A model generated the notes under the pieces. It searched no databases, had not been told where the DNA came from, and saw only the letters and a program-made list of their open reading frames with translations. Position numbers and translations under genes: made by a program. From positions 62,001-126,000 of the forward strand of contig CAVTWT010000035.1 in NCBI GenBank assembly GCA_963738425.1: DNA of 64,000 bases, read 5' to 3'. The stretch comes from CADEEN01 sp963738425 (GTDB lineage: Bacteria; Pseudomonadota; Gammaproteobacteria; Burkholderiales; Burkholderiaceae_C). This document shows, in pieces, positions 17,363-25,222 of this stretch (its first letter is position 1; every line of letters begins with the position of its first letter).

Positions 17363-18295
17363 TCAATCCTCCATCAGAGCGCGCACATGCGCGGCGGTTC
17401 CGCTGGCCAGGCCCTGCAGGCTGTAGCCACCTTCGAGTGTCGAGACGACGCGCCCGTGCGCGCATTCGTCGGCCACTGCCATCAATTCGCGCGTGATCCA
17501 GTGAAAGTCGTCGTCGGTCAAGGCCAGGCCACCCAGGGGGTCGAGATGATGGGCGTCGAAGCCGGCGGAGATCACCAGCAACTCAGGCGCAAAGTCGCGC
17601 AGCGCCGGCAGCATCTGGGCGCGCATGTGCCTGCGGAACGTGGCCGAGTCGCAGCCTTGCTGCAGCGGGATGTTGACGATGTTGCCGGCGATGCCCGACT
17701 CGACACGCGCGCCAGTCCCCGGATAGAAAGGCGCCTGGTGGCTGGAGCCGTAGAACAGGTCCGGGTCGTCGTAGAAGCAGTTCTGCGTGCCGTTGCCATG
17801 GTGGACATCGAAGTCCACCACCGCCACACGGCGCAGGCCATGAGCAACGCGGGCATGAAGGGCGGCGATGGCGGCTTGATTGAAGATGCAAAAGCCCATC
17901 GCCCGCTCGGCCTCTGCATGGTGGCCGCAGGGGCGCGTGGCGCAGAACGCGTTGCGTGCCTCGCCGCCGATGACGCTGTCGACCGCCGCGCAGGCCGCGC
18001 CGACGCAACGCAGCACCGCTTCCCAGCTGCCGGGCGACATGATCGTGTCGCCGCCATCGAGCGCTCGAAACCCCTGGCTGGGCCCGGCGGCCTCGACCGC
18101 GTCGAAATAGGCCCCGCTGTGAACAAGGAGAATTTGTTCTCGCGAGCCGCGCGGTGCTTCGCAGCGCTGCGCGGCCGCGAACTCGGGGGCCTCGAGTGCC
18201 TGCAGCACCGCATCAAGGCGCTGCGGCGATTCAGGGTGGTGCGGGCCAGGACGATGTTCCAGGCAGGCAGGGTGGCTGAAGATGGAGGTACTCAT
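17363..18295 (-). CDS. Histone-deacetylase-fold hydrolase (AcuC/acetylpolyamine amidohydrolase type)
   Basis: 310 aa, a zinc-dependent deacetylase fold. Visible motifs are HPESPQRLDAVLQAL near residue 20, RPCGHHAEAERAMGFC with the tandem active-site histidines, VVDFDVHHGNGTQ with zinc ligands, SSHQAPFYPGTG, and the ISAGFDAHHLDPLGGL and LEGGYSL signatures. Bacterial members deacetylate polyamines or small amides and sometimes proteins; the substrate cannot be told here. It is divergent from tctC with a 327-bp gap, so it could be co-regulated with the oxalate locus, though the operator found there is far nearer tctC. Confidence 0.87.
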   Translation of the reverse strand: MSTSIFSHPACLEHRPGPHHPESPQRLDAVLQALEAPEFAAAQRCEAPRGSREQILLVHSGAYFDAVEAAGPSQGFRALDGGDTIMSPGSWEAVLRCVGAACAAVDSVIGGEARNAFCATRPCGHHAEAERAMGFCIFNQAAIAALHARVAHGLRRVAVVDFDVHHGNGTQNCFYDDPDLFYGSSHQAPFYPGTGARVESGIAGNIVNIPLQQGCDSATFRRHMRAQMLPALRDFAPELLVISAGFDAHHLDPLGGLALTDDDFHWITRELMAVADECAHGRVVSTLEGGYSLQGLASGTAAHVRALMED

Positions 18296-18622
18296 GGAAG
18301 GTTCGCGGTGAGTGTCTTGCGGTGAGGTGCCATCGTGACAGGCCGCGGCGGTTTGCCGATGCCTTCATCAACATGAAAGGGTAAACCCACTGCGGGCAAG
18401 CGACGGCTAGCATGCAAAGTCCGGACAACGAAACGCTGCGACGGCTGCAAGCGCTGCTGATCCCGCACATCGTGTGCGGGGCGGGTTGTCCCTTGATCTT
18501 GACTGCGGTCAATAGAAGTTTTTTCGGACCTGCAGACCATCGCGTTATCAACTGCGGAGTGACACGGCCGGCGCACAAGCTGGCACGCCATTCCAGATCG
18601 ACACCACCGACTGGAGACATCG
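18296..18622. other. Divergent intergenic region, deacetylase-like gene / tctC
   Basis: 327 bp without a gene. The tctC-proximal half holds the Fnr-like palindrome at 18499-18512 and a GACCAT box at 18535-18540. A GGAG ribosome site stands before tctC. The deacetylase-proximal half shows no motif I can support. Confidence 0.6.
18499..18512 (+). promoter_or_regulatory. Fnr/Crp-type operator upstream of tctC
   Basis: TTGACTGCGGTCAA has perfect TTGAC/GTCAA half sites with a 4-bp spacer. It differs by one base from the palindrome before oxc. An ACCAT -10-like box starts 30.5 bp from its centre, close to the class II activator geometry (centre near -41). It lies 110 bp upstream of the tctC ATG. 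Likely bound by the regulator encoded at 22706-23314 (inference). Confidence 0.65.
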
Positions 18623-19666
18623 ATGAAGTTCCCTGAAATTGCCACCGGCCGCACGAGCCAGGGCCGTCTGCCGATCACCCGATTTGCCGCCGCGGCCTGC
18701 GCCGCAGGGGCGATGTTCGCGGCGCCCGCTTGGGCTGCGTGGGAGCCGAGCAAGCCTGTCGAGTTCGTGATCCCGGCCGGTACGGGCGGCGGCGCCGATC
18801 AGATGGCGCGGCTGATCCAGGGCATCATCGTCAAGCACAAGTTGATGAAGGAGTCGATGGTCGTCGTCAACAAGGCCGGCGGCGCTGGCGCCGAGGGCTT
18901 CCTGGCAGTCAAAGAGGCCAAGGGCGATCCGCACAAGATCATCATCACCCTGTCGAACCTGTTCACCACGCCGATGGCTACCGGCGTGCCGTTCAACTGG
19001 AAAGAAATGACGCCAGTCTCGATGATGGCGCTCGACCAGTTCGTGTTGTGGGTCAATGCCGAGTCGCCCTACAAGACGGCCGCCGAGTACATCGCAGCGG
19101 TCAAGGCCGCCGGCCCGAACAAGATGAAGATGGGTGGCACTGGCTCGAAGCAGGAAGACCAGATCATCACGGTCGGCCTCGAGAAGGCCACGGGTACCAA
19201 GTTCATTTACGTCCCCTTCAAGGGCGGTGGCGAGGTGGCGGTGCAACTGGTGGGCAAGCACATCGATTCGACGGTCAACAACCCGATCGAAGCGGTGGCG
19301 CAATGGCGCTCCGGCGCACTGCGCCCGCTGTGCGTGTTCGACGACACGCGCATGCCCTACAAGGAGAAGGTCACGGCCACGCAGTCGTGGGCCGACATCC
19401 CGACCTGCAAGGAGTCCGGCGTGCCGACCGACTACGTGATGCTGCGTGGCATCTTCATGGCGCCCGGCGTGGCCCCCGACCAAGTCGCCTTCTACACCGA
19501 CTTGCTCAAGAAGGTGCGTGAGACGCCGGACTGGAAGGAGTTCATGGAGAAGGGCGCCTTCAACCAGACGGCGATTGCCGGTGCCGAGTACACCAAGTGG
19601 CTCACTGACGCCGAGAACTTGCACCGCACGCTGATGACCGAGGCCGGCTTCCTCGCCAAGCCCTAA
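18623..19666 (+). CDS. tctC: Tripartite tricarboxylate transporter receptor TctC
   Basis: 347 aa periplasmic binding protein of the TTT (Bug) family. The signal peptide has a long N-region, then FAAAACAAGAMFAAPAWA with cleavage near residue 39. TctC features include KPVEFVIPAGTGGGADQMAR, VVVNKAGGAGAEGF, the IYVPFKGGGEVAVQLVGKH region and a final helix. GGAG precedes the ATG. First gene of tctCBA. The shared operator with oxc suggests oxalate or a related dicarboxylate as ligand, which is inference; the family's proven ligands are citrate and other carboxylates. Confidence 0.9.
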   Translation: MKFPEIATGRTSQGRLPITRFAAAACAAGAMFAAPAWAAWEPSKPVEFVIPAGTGGGADQMARLIQGIIVKHKLMKESMVVVNKAGGAGAEGFLAVKEAKGDPHKIIITLSNLFTTPMATGVPFNWKEMTPVSMMALDQFVLWVNAESPYKTAAEYIAAVKAAGPNKMKMGGTGSKQEDQIITVGLEKATGTKFIYVPFKGGGEVAVQLVGKHIDSTVNNPIEAVAQWRSGALRPLCVFDDTRMPYKEKVTATQSWADIPTCKESGVPTDYVMLRGIFMAPGVAPDQVAFYTDLLKKVRETPDWKEFMEKGAFNQTAIAGAEYTKWLTDAENLHRTLMTEAGFLAKP

Positions 19667-19785
19667 GCGCCAGAGCGGGCGCCGAACCGCGCCCGCCCCT
19701 TCTTCCACCCACTAGATGTTCCCAGGTCCCGGCCGCGTGCAGCAGGCCGAGGCTGGGCTCATCCCTATCGCCAGAGGAGAGCGCG

Positions 19786-20310
19786 ATGTCGCAACCAGAC
19801 AGCAGCAGTGAAGCACCGGGCACGACGGTGGCGCGCAACTCGACCATCGATGCCGTCGTCGCCCTCTGCCTGGTCGTCGTCGGCCTGGTCGAAGTCATCG
19901 AGGCACGCCGCCTCGGTGCCGAGTGGACCAGCGACGGCCCGGGCGCAGGCTACTTTCCGTTCTATATCGGTCTGATCCTGCTCGTCTGCGGTGCGGCCAT
20001 CTTCGTGCAGTCGCTGCGTGCCCGCAAAGCCGACGACAGCGTGTTCGTCGACAGCGTGCAATTGAAACGCGTGCTGTCGGTGCTGGTGCCGTCGGCGATC
20101 TACGCCGGCGCGATCATGGTGCTGGGCATCTATGTTGCGTCTGCGCTCTTCATCACCCTGTTCATGATCGTGCTCGGCAAGTACTCGCCGCTCAAGAGCG
20201 TCGTCGTCGGCGTCGCGGTCAACGCACTGTTCTTCATGATGTTCGAGGTCTGGTTCAAGGTGCCGCTGTTCAAGGGCGCGCTCGAGCCACTTCGTTTCCT
20301 CGGCTACTAG
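19786..20310 (+). CDS. tctB: Tripartite tricarboxylate transporter small subunit TctB
   Basis: 174 aa with four hydrophobic segments (residues about 20-38, 52-76, 92-118 and 126-160). A typical TctB opening motif WTSDGPGAGYFPFYIGLILL lies between helices 1 and 2. GAGGAGAG precedes the ATG. The protein associates with TctA in the inner membrane; its exact role is not settled. 119 nt separate it from tctC and 23 nt from tctA. Confidence 0.88.
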   Translation: MSQPDSSSEAPGTTVARNSTIDAVVALCLVVVGLVEVIEARRLGAEWTSDGPGAGYFPFYIGLILLVCGAAIFVQSLRARKADDSVFVDSVQLKRVLSVLVPSAIYAGAIMVLGIYVASALFITLFMIVLGKYSPLKSVVVGVAVNALFFMMFEVWFKVPLFKGALEPLRFLGY

Positions 20311-20333
20311 CAGTTCAACTGGAGCGCACAAGC

Positions 20334-21863
20334 ATGGAAGAACTCAGCGCACTGATGAACGGCTTTGCCGTCGTGCTCACGCCGTTGAACATCGGCCTGA
20401 TGTTCGTCGGCATCATCCTCGGCGTATTGATCGGCGTGCTGCCGGGACTCGGCGGCGCCAACGGCGTCGCCATCCTGCTGCCGCTGACGTTCACGATGTC
20501 GCCGACCTCGGCGATCGTGATGCTGTCGTGCATCTACTGGGGCGCGCTCTTCGGCGGCGCCATCACCTCGATCTTGTTCAACATCCCGGGTGAACCCTGG
20601 TCGGTGGCGACCACCTTCGACGGCTACCCGATGGCGCAGAAGGGGCAGGCCGGGCCGGCGCTGACGGCGGCGTTCACTTCGTCGTTCATCGGTGCCTTCG
20701 TCGCCGTGCTGATGATCACGTTCCTGGCGCCGCTGGTGGCCAAGTTCGCGCTCAAGTTCGGCGCCCCGGAATTCTTCTCCGTGTACCTGCTCACGTTCTG
20801 CAGCTTCGTCGGCATGGGCAAGGGCAATCCGTTCAAGATCCTGGTGTCGATGGCGCTCGGCTTCGCGCTGGCGTCGGTCGGCATGGACACCGTGACCGGC
20901 CAGTTGCGCATGACCTTCGGCCTGCCCGAACTGATGCGCGGCTTCGACTTCCTGATCGCCGTCATCGGCCTGTTCGGCATCGGCGAGATCCTGCTGTCGA
21001 TGGAAGAAGGCCTGAAGTTCCAGGGCAAGTCGGCCAAGATCGATGCCAAGGTGGTGTGGGAAACCTGGAAGACCCTACCGAAGTACTGGGCGACCTCGAT
21101 CCGCAGCTCGCTGGTCGGCATCTGGATGGGCATCACGCCCGGCGGTGCGACGCCGGCCTCGTTCATGAGCTATGGCCTGGCGAAGAAGTTCTCGAAGAAT
21201 GGCGCCAAGTTCGGCACCGGCGAGGTCGAGGGCGTCATCGCGCCCGAGACCGCCGCGCACGCCGCCGGTACCAGCGCGCTGTTGCCGATGCTCGCGCTCG
21301 GCATCCCCGGCTCGCCGACGGCGGCAGTGCTGCTGGGTGGCCTGCTGATCTGGGGCTTGCAGCCCGGTCCGCTACTCTTCGTCGAGCAGAAGGATTTCGT
21401 GTGGGGCCTGATCGCCAGCATGTACCTGGGCAACCTCGTCGGTCTGATCGTCGTGCTGTCCACGGTGCCGCTGTTCGCGTCGATCCTGCGCATCCCGTTC
21501 TCGATCATTGCGCCGGTGATCATCGTCATCTGCGCCATCGGCGCCTACACCGTGCACAGCGCGATGCTCGACATCTGGTTCATGCTCGGCTTCGGCGTCG
21601 TCGGCTACGTCTTCAAGAAGCTCGATTACCCGCTGGCACCGCTGGTGCTCGCGTTGGTGCTCGGCGACAAGGCCGAGGACTCGTTCCGCCAGGCGATGCT
21701 GGTGTCGCAGGGCGAGGTGTCAATCATGTGGGCCAACCCGCTGGTGGGTACCATCACCACGGTGGCGTTGGTGATGCTGTGCTGGCCGCTGATTTCCAAG
21801 GCCATCGCCCTGGTGCGAGCACCGAAGGTGAGCGAGTTTCCGGCCGAGCGGCCGGTGGATTGA
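20334..21863 (+). CDS. tctA: Tripartite tricarboxylate transporter large permease TctA
   Basis: 509 aa, about 12 membrane helices. Signature motifs are GVLPGLGGANGVAILLPLTF in the N-terminal half and the duplicated GIPGSPTAAVLLGGLLIWGL in the second half; the mid-protein GIWMGITPGGATPASFMSYG is also typical. It is the ion-coupled translocation subunit. The ATG at 20334 fits the hydrophobic start. The next gene follows after 12 nt. Confidence 0.93.
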   Translation: MEELSALMNGFAVVLTPLNIGLMFVGIILGVLIGVLPGLGGANGVAILLPLTFTMSPTSAIVMLSCIYWGALFGGAITSILFNIPGEPWSVATTFDGYPMAQKGQAGPALTAAFTSSFIGAFVAVLMITFLAPLVAKFALKFGAPEFFSVYLLTFCSFVGMGKGNPFKILVSMALGFALASVGMDTVTGQLRMTFGLPELMRGFDFLIAVIGLFGIGEILLSMEEGLKFQGKSAKIDAKVVWETWKTLPKYWATSIRSSLVGIWMGITPGGATPASFMSYGLAKKFSKNGAKFGTGEVEGVIAPETAAHAAGTSALLPMLALGIPGSPTAAVLLGGLLIWGLQPGPLLFVEQKDFVWGLIASMYLGNLVGLIVVLSTVPLFASILRIPFSIIAPVIIVICAIGAYTVHSAMLDIWFMLGFGVVGYVFKKLDYPLAPLVLALVLGDKAEDSFRQAMLVSQGEVSIMWANPLVGTITTVALVMLCWPLISKAIALVRAPKVSEFPAERPVD

Positions 21864-21875
21864 AAGGAGACGAAG

Positions 21876-22709
21876 ATGCCAGTCGTTGCATTGACCCAGG
21901 GCATGGGCTCGCTGGCCCAGGACATCGCCGAGCAGTTGGCGCAGGAGTTGAAGCTGGCGACGCTGCAGCACGAGGTGGCCGAGCGTGTGGCCAGCAAGAT
22001 GCACGTGCCCAAGAGCCTGATCAGCCGCCTGCGCGCCGGCAAGTCCGGAGCGATCGAGCGCCTGCGCGCCGACCGCGCGAGCATTGCCGTCTACACGGCC
22101 GAAGAGGTGCTCGAGACTGCGGCCCGCGGCAACGTCGTGCTGCGCGGTTGGGGCGCCACCGCCTTGCTGCGCTCGGTGCCGCATGTGCCGTGCATCCGCA
22201 TCATGCGGCCGTTCGAGAAACGCGTGCAGTGGCTGATGGCCGAACTCGACACCGACGATCGCGACCTCGCCGAAAAAGAGATCCAGCGCAGCGACGAGTC
22301 CAACGCCTCGCGCATGAACGAGCAGTTCGGCGTCACCTGGGGCGACCCGGTGCTGTTCGACATGGTGCTCAACACCGACCGGCTGTCGGTCGACAGCTGC
22401 GTGCAGCAGATCAAGGCGCTGCTGGCGCGGCCTGAATTTGCCGAGACGCCGGCTTCGCTCGCCTTGCTCCAAGGCATGGCGCTGGCAGCGCGCGTGCGGG
22501 CGGCGCTGCGTGGCAGCGAGCCGACCGAGGGCGTGGACGTGTTGATCGAAGCCGATGGCGGCGCCCTCAAGCTGTCGGGCATTGTCGTCAGCGACGACGA
22601 ACGGACGGCCACCGAACAGGTGGCGGCAGCGGTGCCCGGCGTGACGAGTGTGGACAACCAGCTGCGCGTGATGAAGATGTCGCGCTTGTTCCCGTCGTCG
22701 AAGAACTAG
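21876..22709 (+). CDS. Cytidylate-kinase-like protein fused to a BON domain
   Basis: 277 aa. Residues about 1-200 match the cytidylate-kinase-like family. The P-loop region is ALTQGMGSLAQDIAEQLAQE, where the usual lysine is absent. NVVLRGWGATALLRSVPHV, MRPFEKRVQWLM, then FGVTWGDPVLFDMVLNTDRLS follow in family order. Residues about 218-268 form a BON-type domain (DVLIEADGGALKLSGIVVSD ... VPGVTSVDNQLRV). BON domains usually bind membranes or ligands. There is no signal peptide, so it is cytoplasmic. AAAGGAG precedes the ATG. It is co-directional with tctCBA and probably in its operon. Function unknown; not a housekeeping Cmk. Confidence 0.72.
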   Translation: MPVVALTQGMGSLAQDIAEQLAQELKLATLQHEVAERVASKMHVPKSLISRLRAGKSGAIERLRADRASIAVYTAEEVLETAARGNVVLRGWGATALLRSVPHVPCIRIMRPFEKRVQWLMAELDTDDRDLAEKEIQRSDESNASRMNEQFGVTWGDPVLFDMVLNTDRLSVDSCVQQIKALLARPEFAETPASLALLQGMALAARVRAALRGSEPTEGVDVLIEADGGALKLSGIVVSDDERTATEQVAAAVPGVTSVDNQLRVMKMSRLFPSSKN

Positions 22710-23314
22710 ATTTTCCCGCGCTGCTTCAACCGCGACAGTGTCTCTGCCGAGAGGTTGAGGTAGGCCGCGAGTTCCTTCTTCGGGATGCGCTCGGCCAGTT
22801 CGGCATGTTTGCGCATGAAGCGGTGCACGCGGCCGGGTGCATCCAGCAGGTGCAGCGTGATCGTGTGCGCCATGATCTCGCTCATCAGACGCATCACGTG
22901 GTACTCGAACTCGGCCTTGAACTTCGGGTGCCGATCCATGAACGCAACCCATTGGCGCATCGGTAGCTTGGCCACGCGCGCCTTGGTGACGCTGACGATG
23001 GCATAGGGCGTCGGCGTGTTCAGCCGCCACGCCGCGTAGCTGGTCTCGATGTCGCGCTCGTCGGCGAAGCGCAGGATCATCTCGTGGGCGTCGGCGTCGG
23101 AGACGACGCGCTTCAAGAGGCCATCGAGCACGAAGTACTGCTCCATCTCGTGCACACCCTGATGCAACAGGTATTCGCCCTTGGGGCAATCGACGATTTC
23201 GAGGCTGTCCTCCAGCTCGCGCCGCTCCTCGTCGGTCATGGTCTGAAGCACCACGTTCTGCTTCAACTGAACGCGAATGACGTTTCGTTCGGGATGCTGG
23301 GCCAGCGGGGTCAT
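22706..23314 (-). CDS. Crp/Fnr-family transcriptional regulator of the oxalate locus
   Basis: 202 aa. A cyclic-nucleotide-binding-type beta-roll is at residues about 15-125 (CPKGEYLLHQGVHEMEQYFVLDG), followed by the dimer helix and a C-terminal HTH. The recognition helix NLSAETLSRLKQ keeps the E-x-x-S-R pattern of Fnr (E191, S194, R195), which contacts TTGA half sites. No N-terminal cysteine cluster is present, only one Cys, so it does not sense oxygen as Fnr does. The chain ends right after the helix, without the usual wing. ATG at 23314; a TTG at 23329 is possible. It converges on the kinase-like gene (4-nt overlap) and diverges from oxc. Confidence 0.82.
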   Translation of the reverse strand: MTPLAQHPERNVIRVQLKQNVVLQTMTDEERRELEDSLEIVDCPKGEYLLHQGVHEMEQYFVLDGLLKRVVSDADAHEMILRFADERDIETSYAAWRLNTPTPYAIVSVTKARVAKLPMRQWVAFMDRHPKFKAEFEYHVMRLMSEIMAHTITLHLLDAPGRVHRFMRKHAELAERIPKKELAAYLNLSAETLSRLKQRGKI

Positions 23315-23352
23315 CGATGTGAGGGGCAACGCCAGGGGCCAGTTGCCGAAAG

Positions 23353-23366
23353 TTGACCGCGGTCAA
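23353..23366. promoter_or_regulatory. Fnr/Crp-type operator between the regulator gene and oxc
   Basis: TTGACCGCGGTCAA, extended to the 16-bp perfect palindrome GTTGACCGCGGTCAAC (23352-23367). The centre is 31.5 bp from TACCAT/ACCAT (23390-23395), which fits a class II site centred near -41 of the oxc promoter. On the other side it is 38 bp from the regulator ATG, so autoregulation is likely. It matches the tctC palindrome at 13 of 14 positions. Confidence 0.72.
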
Positions 23367-23429
23367 CGGGGATGCGAAGTCCGCTTTTCTACCATAGCCG
23401 CCAAACCCCAAGACTCTATGGAGCGTGCC

Positions 23430-25175
23430 ATGTCGGCAGTCCTTTCACCCGTGACGACCCCCGCCGCTGAAGCCACGATGACCGACGGCTTCCATCTTGT
23501 CATCGACGCCCTGAAGCTCAACGGCATCAGCACCATCTACGGCCTGCCCGGCATCCCGATCACCGACCTGACGCGCAAGGCGCAGGCGGCCGGCCTGCGC
23601 GTCATTTCCTTCCGCCACGAGCAGAACGCCGGCAATGCCGCCGCGATCGCCGGCTTCATCAACGGCAAGCCCGGCGTCTGCCTGACGGTGTCGGCACCTG
23701 GTTTCCTCAACGGGCTGACCGCGCTGGCCAACGCCACCACCAACTGCTTCCCGATGATCCTGATCAGCGGCTCCTCGGAGCGCGAGATCGTCGACCTGCA
23801 GCAGGGCGACTACGAAGAGATGGACCAGCTGGCCATCGCCCGGCCGCTGTGCAAGGCGGCGTTTCGCGTGCTCAACGCCGAGGACATCGGCGTGGGCATC
23901 GCGCGCGCCATCCGCTCGGCCGTCTCGGGCCGCCCGGGCGGTGTCTACCTCGACCTGCCCGCCAAGCTGTTCTCGCAGGCGATGGACGCCGCGGCCGGCG
24001 CGGCCTCGCTGATCAAGGTGGTCGATCCGGCGCCGCGGCAGATCCCGGCGCCCGATGCGATCAAGCGCGCACTCGATTTGCTCAAGAGCGCGAAGAAACC
24101 GTTGATCCTGCTCGGCAAGGGTGCGGCCTATGCGCAGGCCGATGCCGACATCCGCGCGCTGGTCGAGCGCACCGGCATTCCGTACCTGCCGATGTCGATG
24201 GCCAAGGGCTTGCTGCCCGACACGCACGAGCAGTCGGCCTCGGCCGCGCGCTCGTACGTCCTGCCCGAAGCCGACGTGGTGCTGCTGATCGGCGCGCGCC
24301 TGAATTGGCTGCTGTCGCACGGCAAGGGCAAGACCTGGGGCGGCAAGGGGCACAAGGACTGGGGTGGCCAGAAATTCATCCAGGTCGACATCTCGCCGAC
24401 CGAGGCCGACAGCAACGTCGCCATCGACGCGCCGGTGGTCGGCGACATCGGCTCGTGCGTCGCCGCGCTGCTCGCCGGTCTCGGCAAGGACTGGGCGCCG
24501 CCACCGGCCGAGTGGCTGGCCGCGGTGGCCGACAAGAAGAACAAGAACGTCGCCAAGATGGCCGAGACGCTGGCCAAGGATCCGAAGCCGATGAACTTCC
24601 ACAGCGCACTGAACGTGGTGCGCGACATCGTCAAGGCCAATCCGGACGCGATGCTCGTCAACGAAGGCGCCAACGCGCTCGACTTCACGCGTTCCATCGT
24701 CGACATGGTCAAGCCGCGCAAGCGCCTGGACGTCGGAACCTGGGGCGTGATGGGCATCGGCATGGGCTTCGCCGTGGCCGCCGCGGTGGAGTCGGGCGAG
24801 CCGGTGATCGCGATCGAGGGCGACAGCGCGTTCGGCTTCTCCGGCATGGAGGTCGAAACCATCTGCCGCTACAACCTGCCGGTGTGCGTGGTGATCCTCA
24901 ACAACAACGGCGTCTACAAGGGCACCGACAAGAACCTGAGCGGCGGCAGCGACGTGGCGCCCACGGTGTTCGTCAAGGACGCGCGCTACGAGAAGCTGAT
25001 GGAAGCCTTCGGCGGCGTCGGTGTCTATGCCACCACACCGGCTGAGTTGCGCAAAGGCATGGAAGATGCCATCCGCTCGCGCAAGCCGACGCTGATCAAC
25101 GCCATCATCGACGAGACCGCCGGCACCGAGAGTGGCCGAATCACGAGCCTGAACCCGACCGCGGCCAAGAAGTAA
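23430..25175 (+). CDS. oxc: Oxalyl-CoA decarboxylase
   Basis: 581 aa thiamine-diphosphate enzyme that converts oxalyl-CoA to formyl-CoA and CO2. Motifs include the N-terminal catalytic glutamate region FRHEQNAGNAAAIAGF, FPMILISGSSERE, and the ThDP/Mg site EGDSAFGFSGMEVETICRYN followed by VVILNNNGVYKG. Length matches the Oxalobacter enzyme (568 aa). The ATG at 23430 has GGAG six bases upstream; an ATG at 23418 is also in frame. First gene of a run oxc-frc-PAS-frc-formate dehydrogenase, 63 bp from the operator. Confidence 0.95.
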   Translation: MSAVLSPVTTPAAEATMTDGFHLVIDALKLNGISTIYGLPGIPITDLTRKAQAAGLRVISFRHEQNAGNAAAIAGFINGKPGVCLTVSAPGFLNGLTALANATTNCFPMILISGSSEREIVDLQQGDYEEMDQLAIARPLCKAAFRVLNAEDIGVGIARAIRSAVSGRPGGVYLDLPAKLFSQAMDAAAGAASLIKVVDPAPRQIPAPDAIKRALDLLKSAKKPLILLGKGAAYAQADADIRALVERTGIPYLPMSMAKGLLPDTHEQSASAARSYVLPEADVVLLIGARLNWLLSHGKGKTWGGKGHKDWGGQKFIQVDISPTEADSNVAIDAPVVGDIGSCVAALLAGLGKDWAPPPAEWLAAVADKKNKNVAKMAETLAKDPKPMNFHSALNVVRDIVKANPDAMLVNEGANALDFTRSIVDMVKPRKRLDVGTWGVMGIGMGFAVAAAVESGEPVIAIEGDSAFGFSGMEVETICRYNLPVCVVILNNNGVYKGTDKNLSGGSDVAPTVFVKDARYEKLMEAFGGVGVYATTPAELRKGMEDAIRSRKPTLINAIIDETAGTESGRITSLNPTAAKK

Positions 25176-25222
25176 TTCCCCCCGTTTCACGTCTCACAGC
25201 AGCAGCATTCAAGGAGAAAACA

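Noticed and set aside
18412..18636. Small open frame before tctC
   Set aside because: It runs over the operator and ribosome site, has no ribosome site of its own and no family character.
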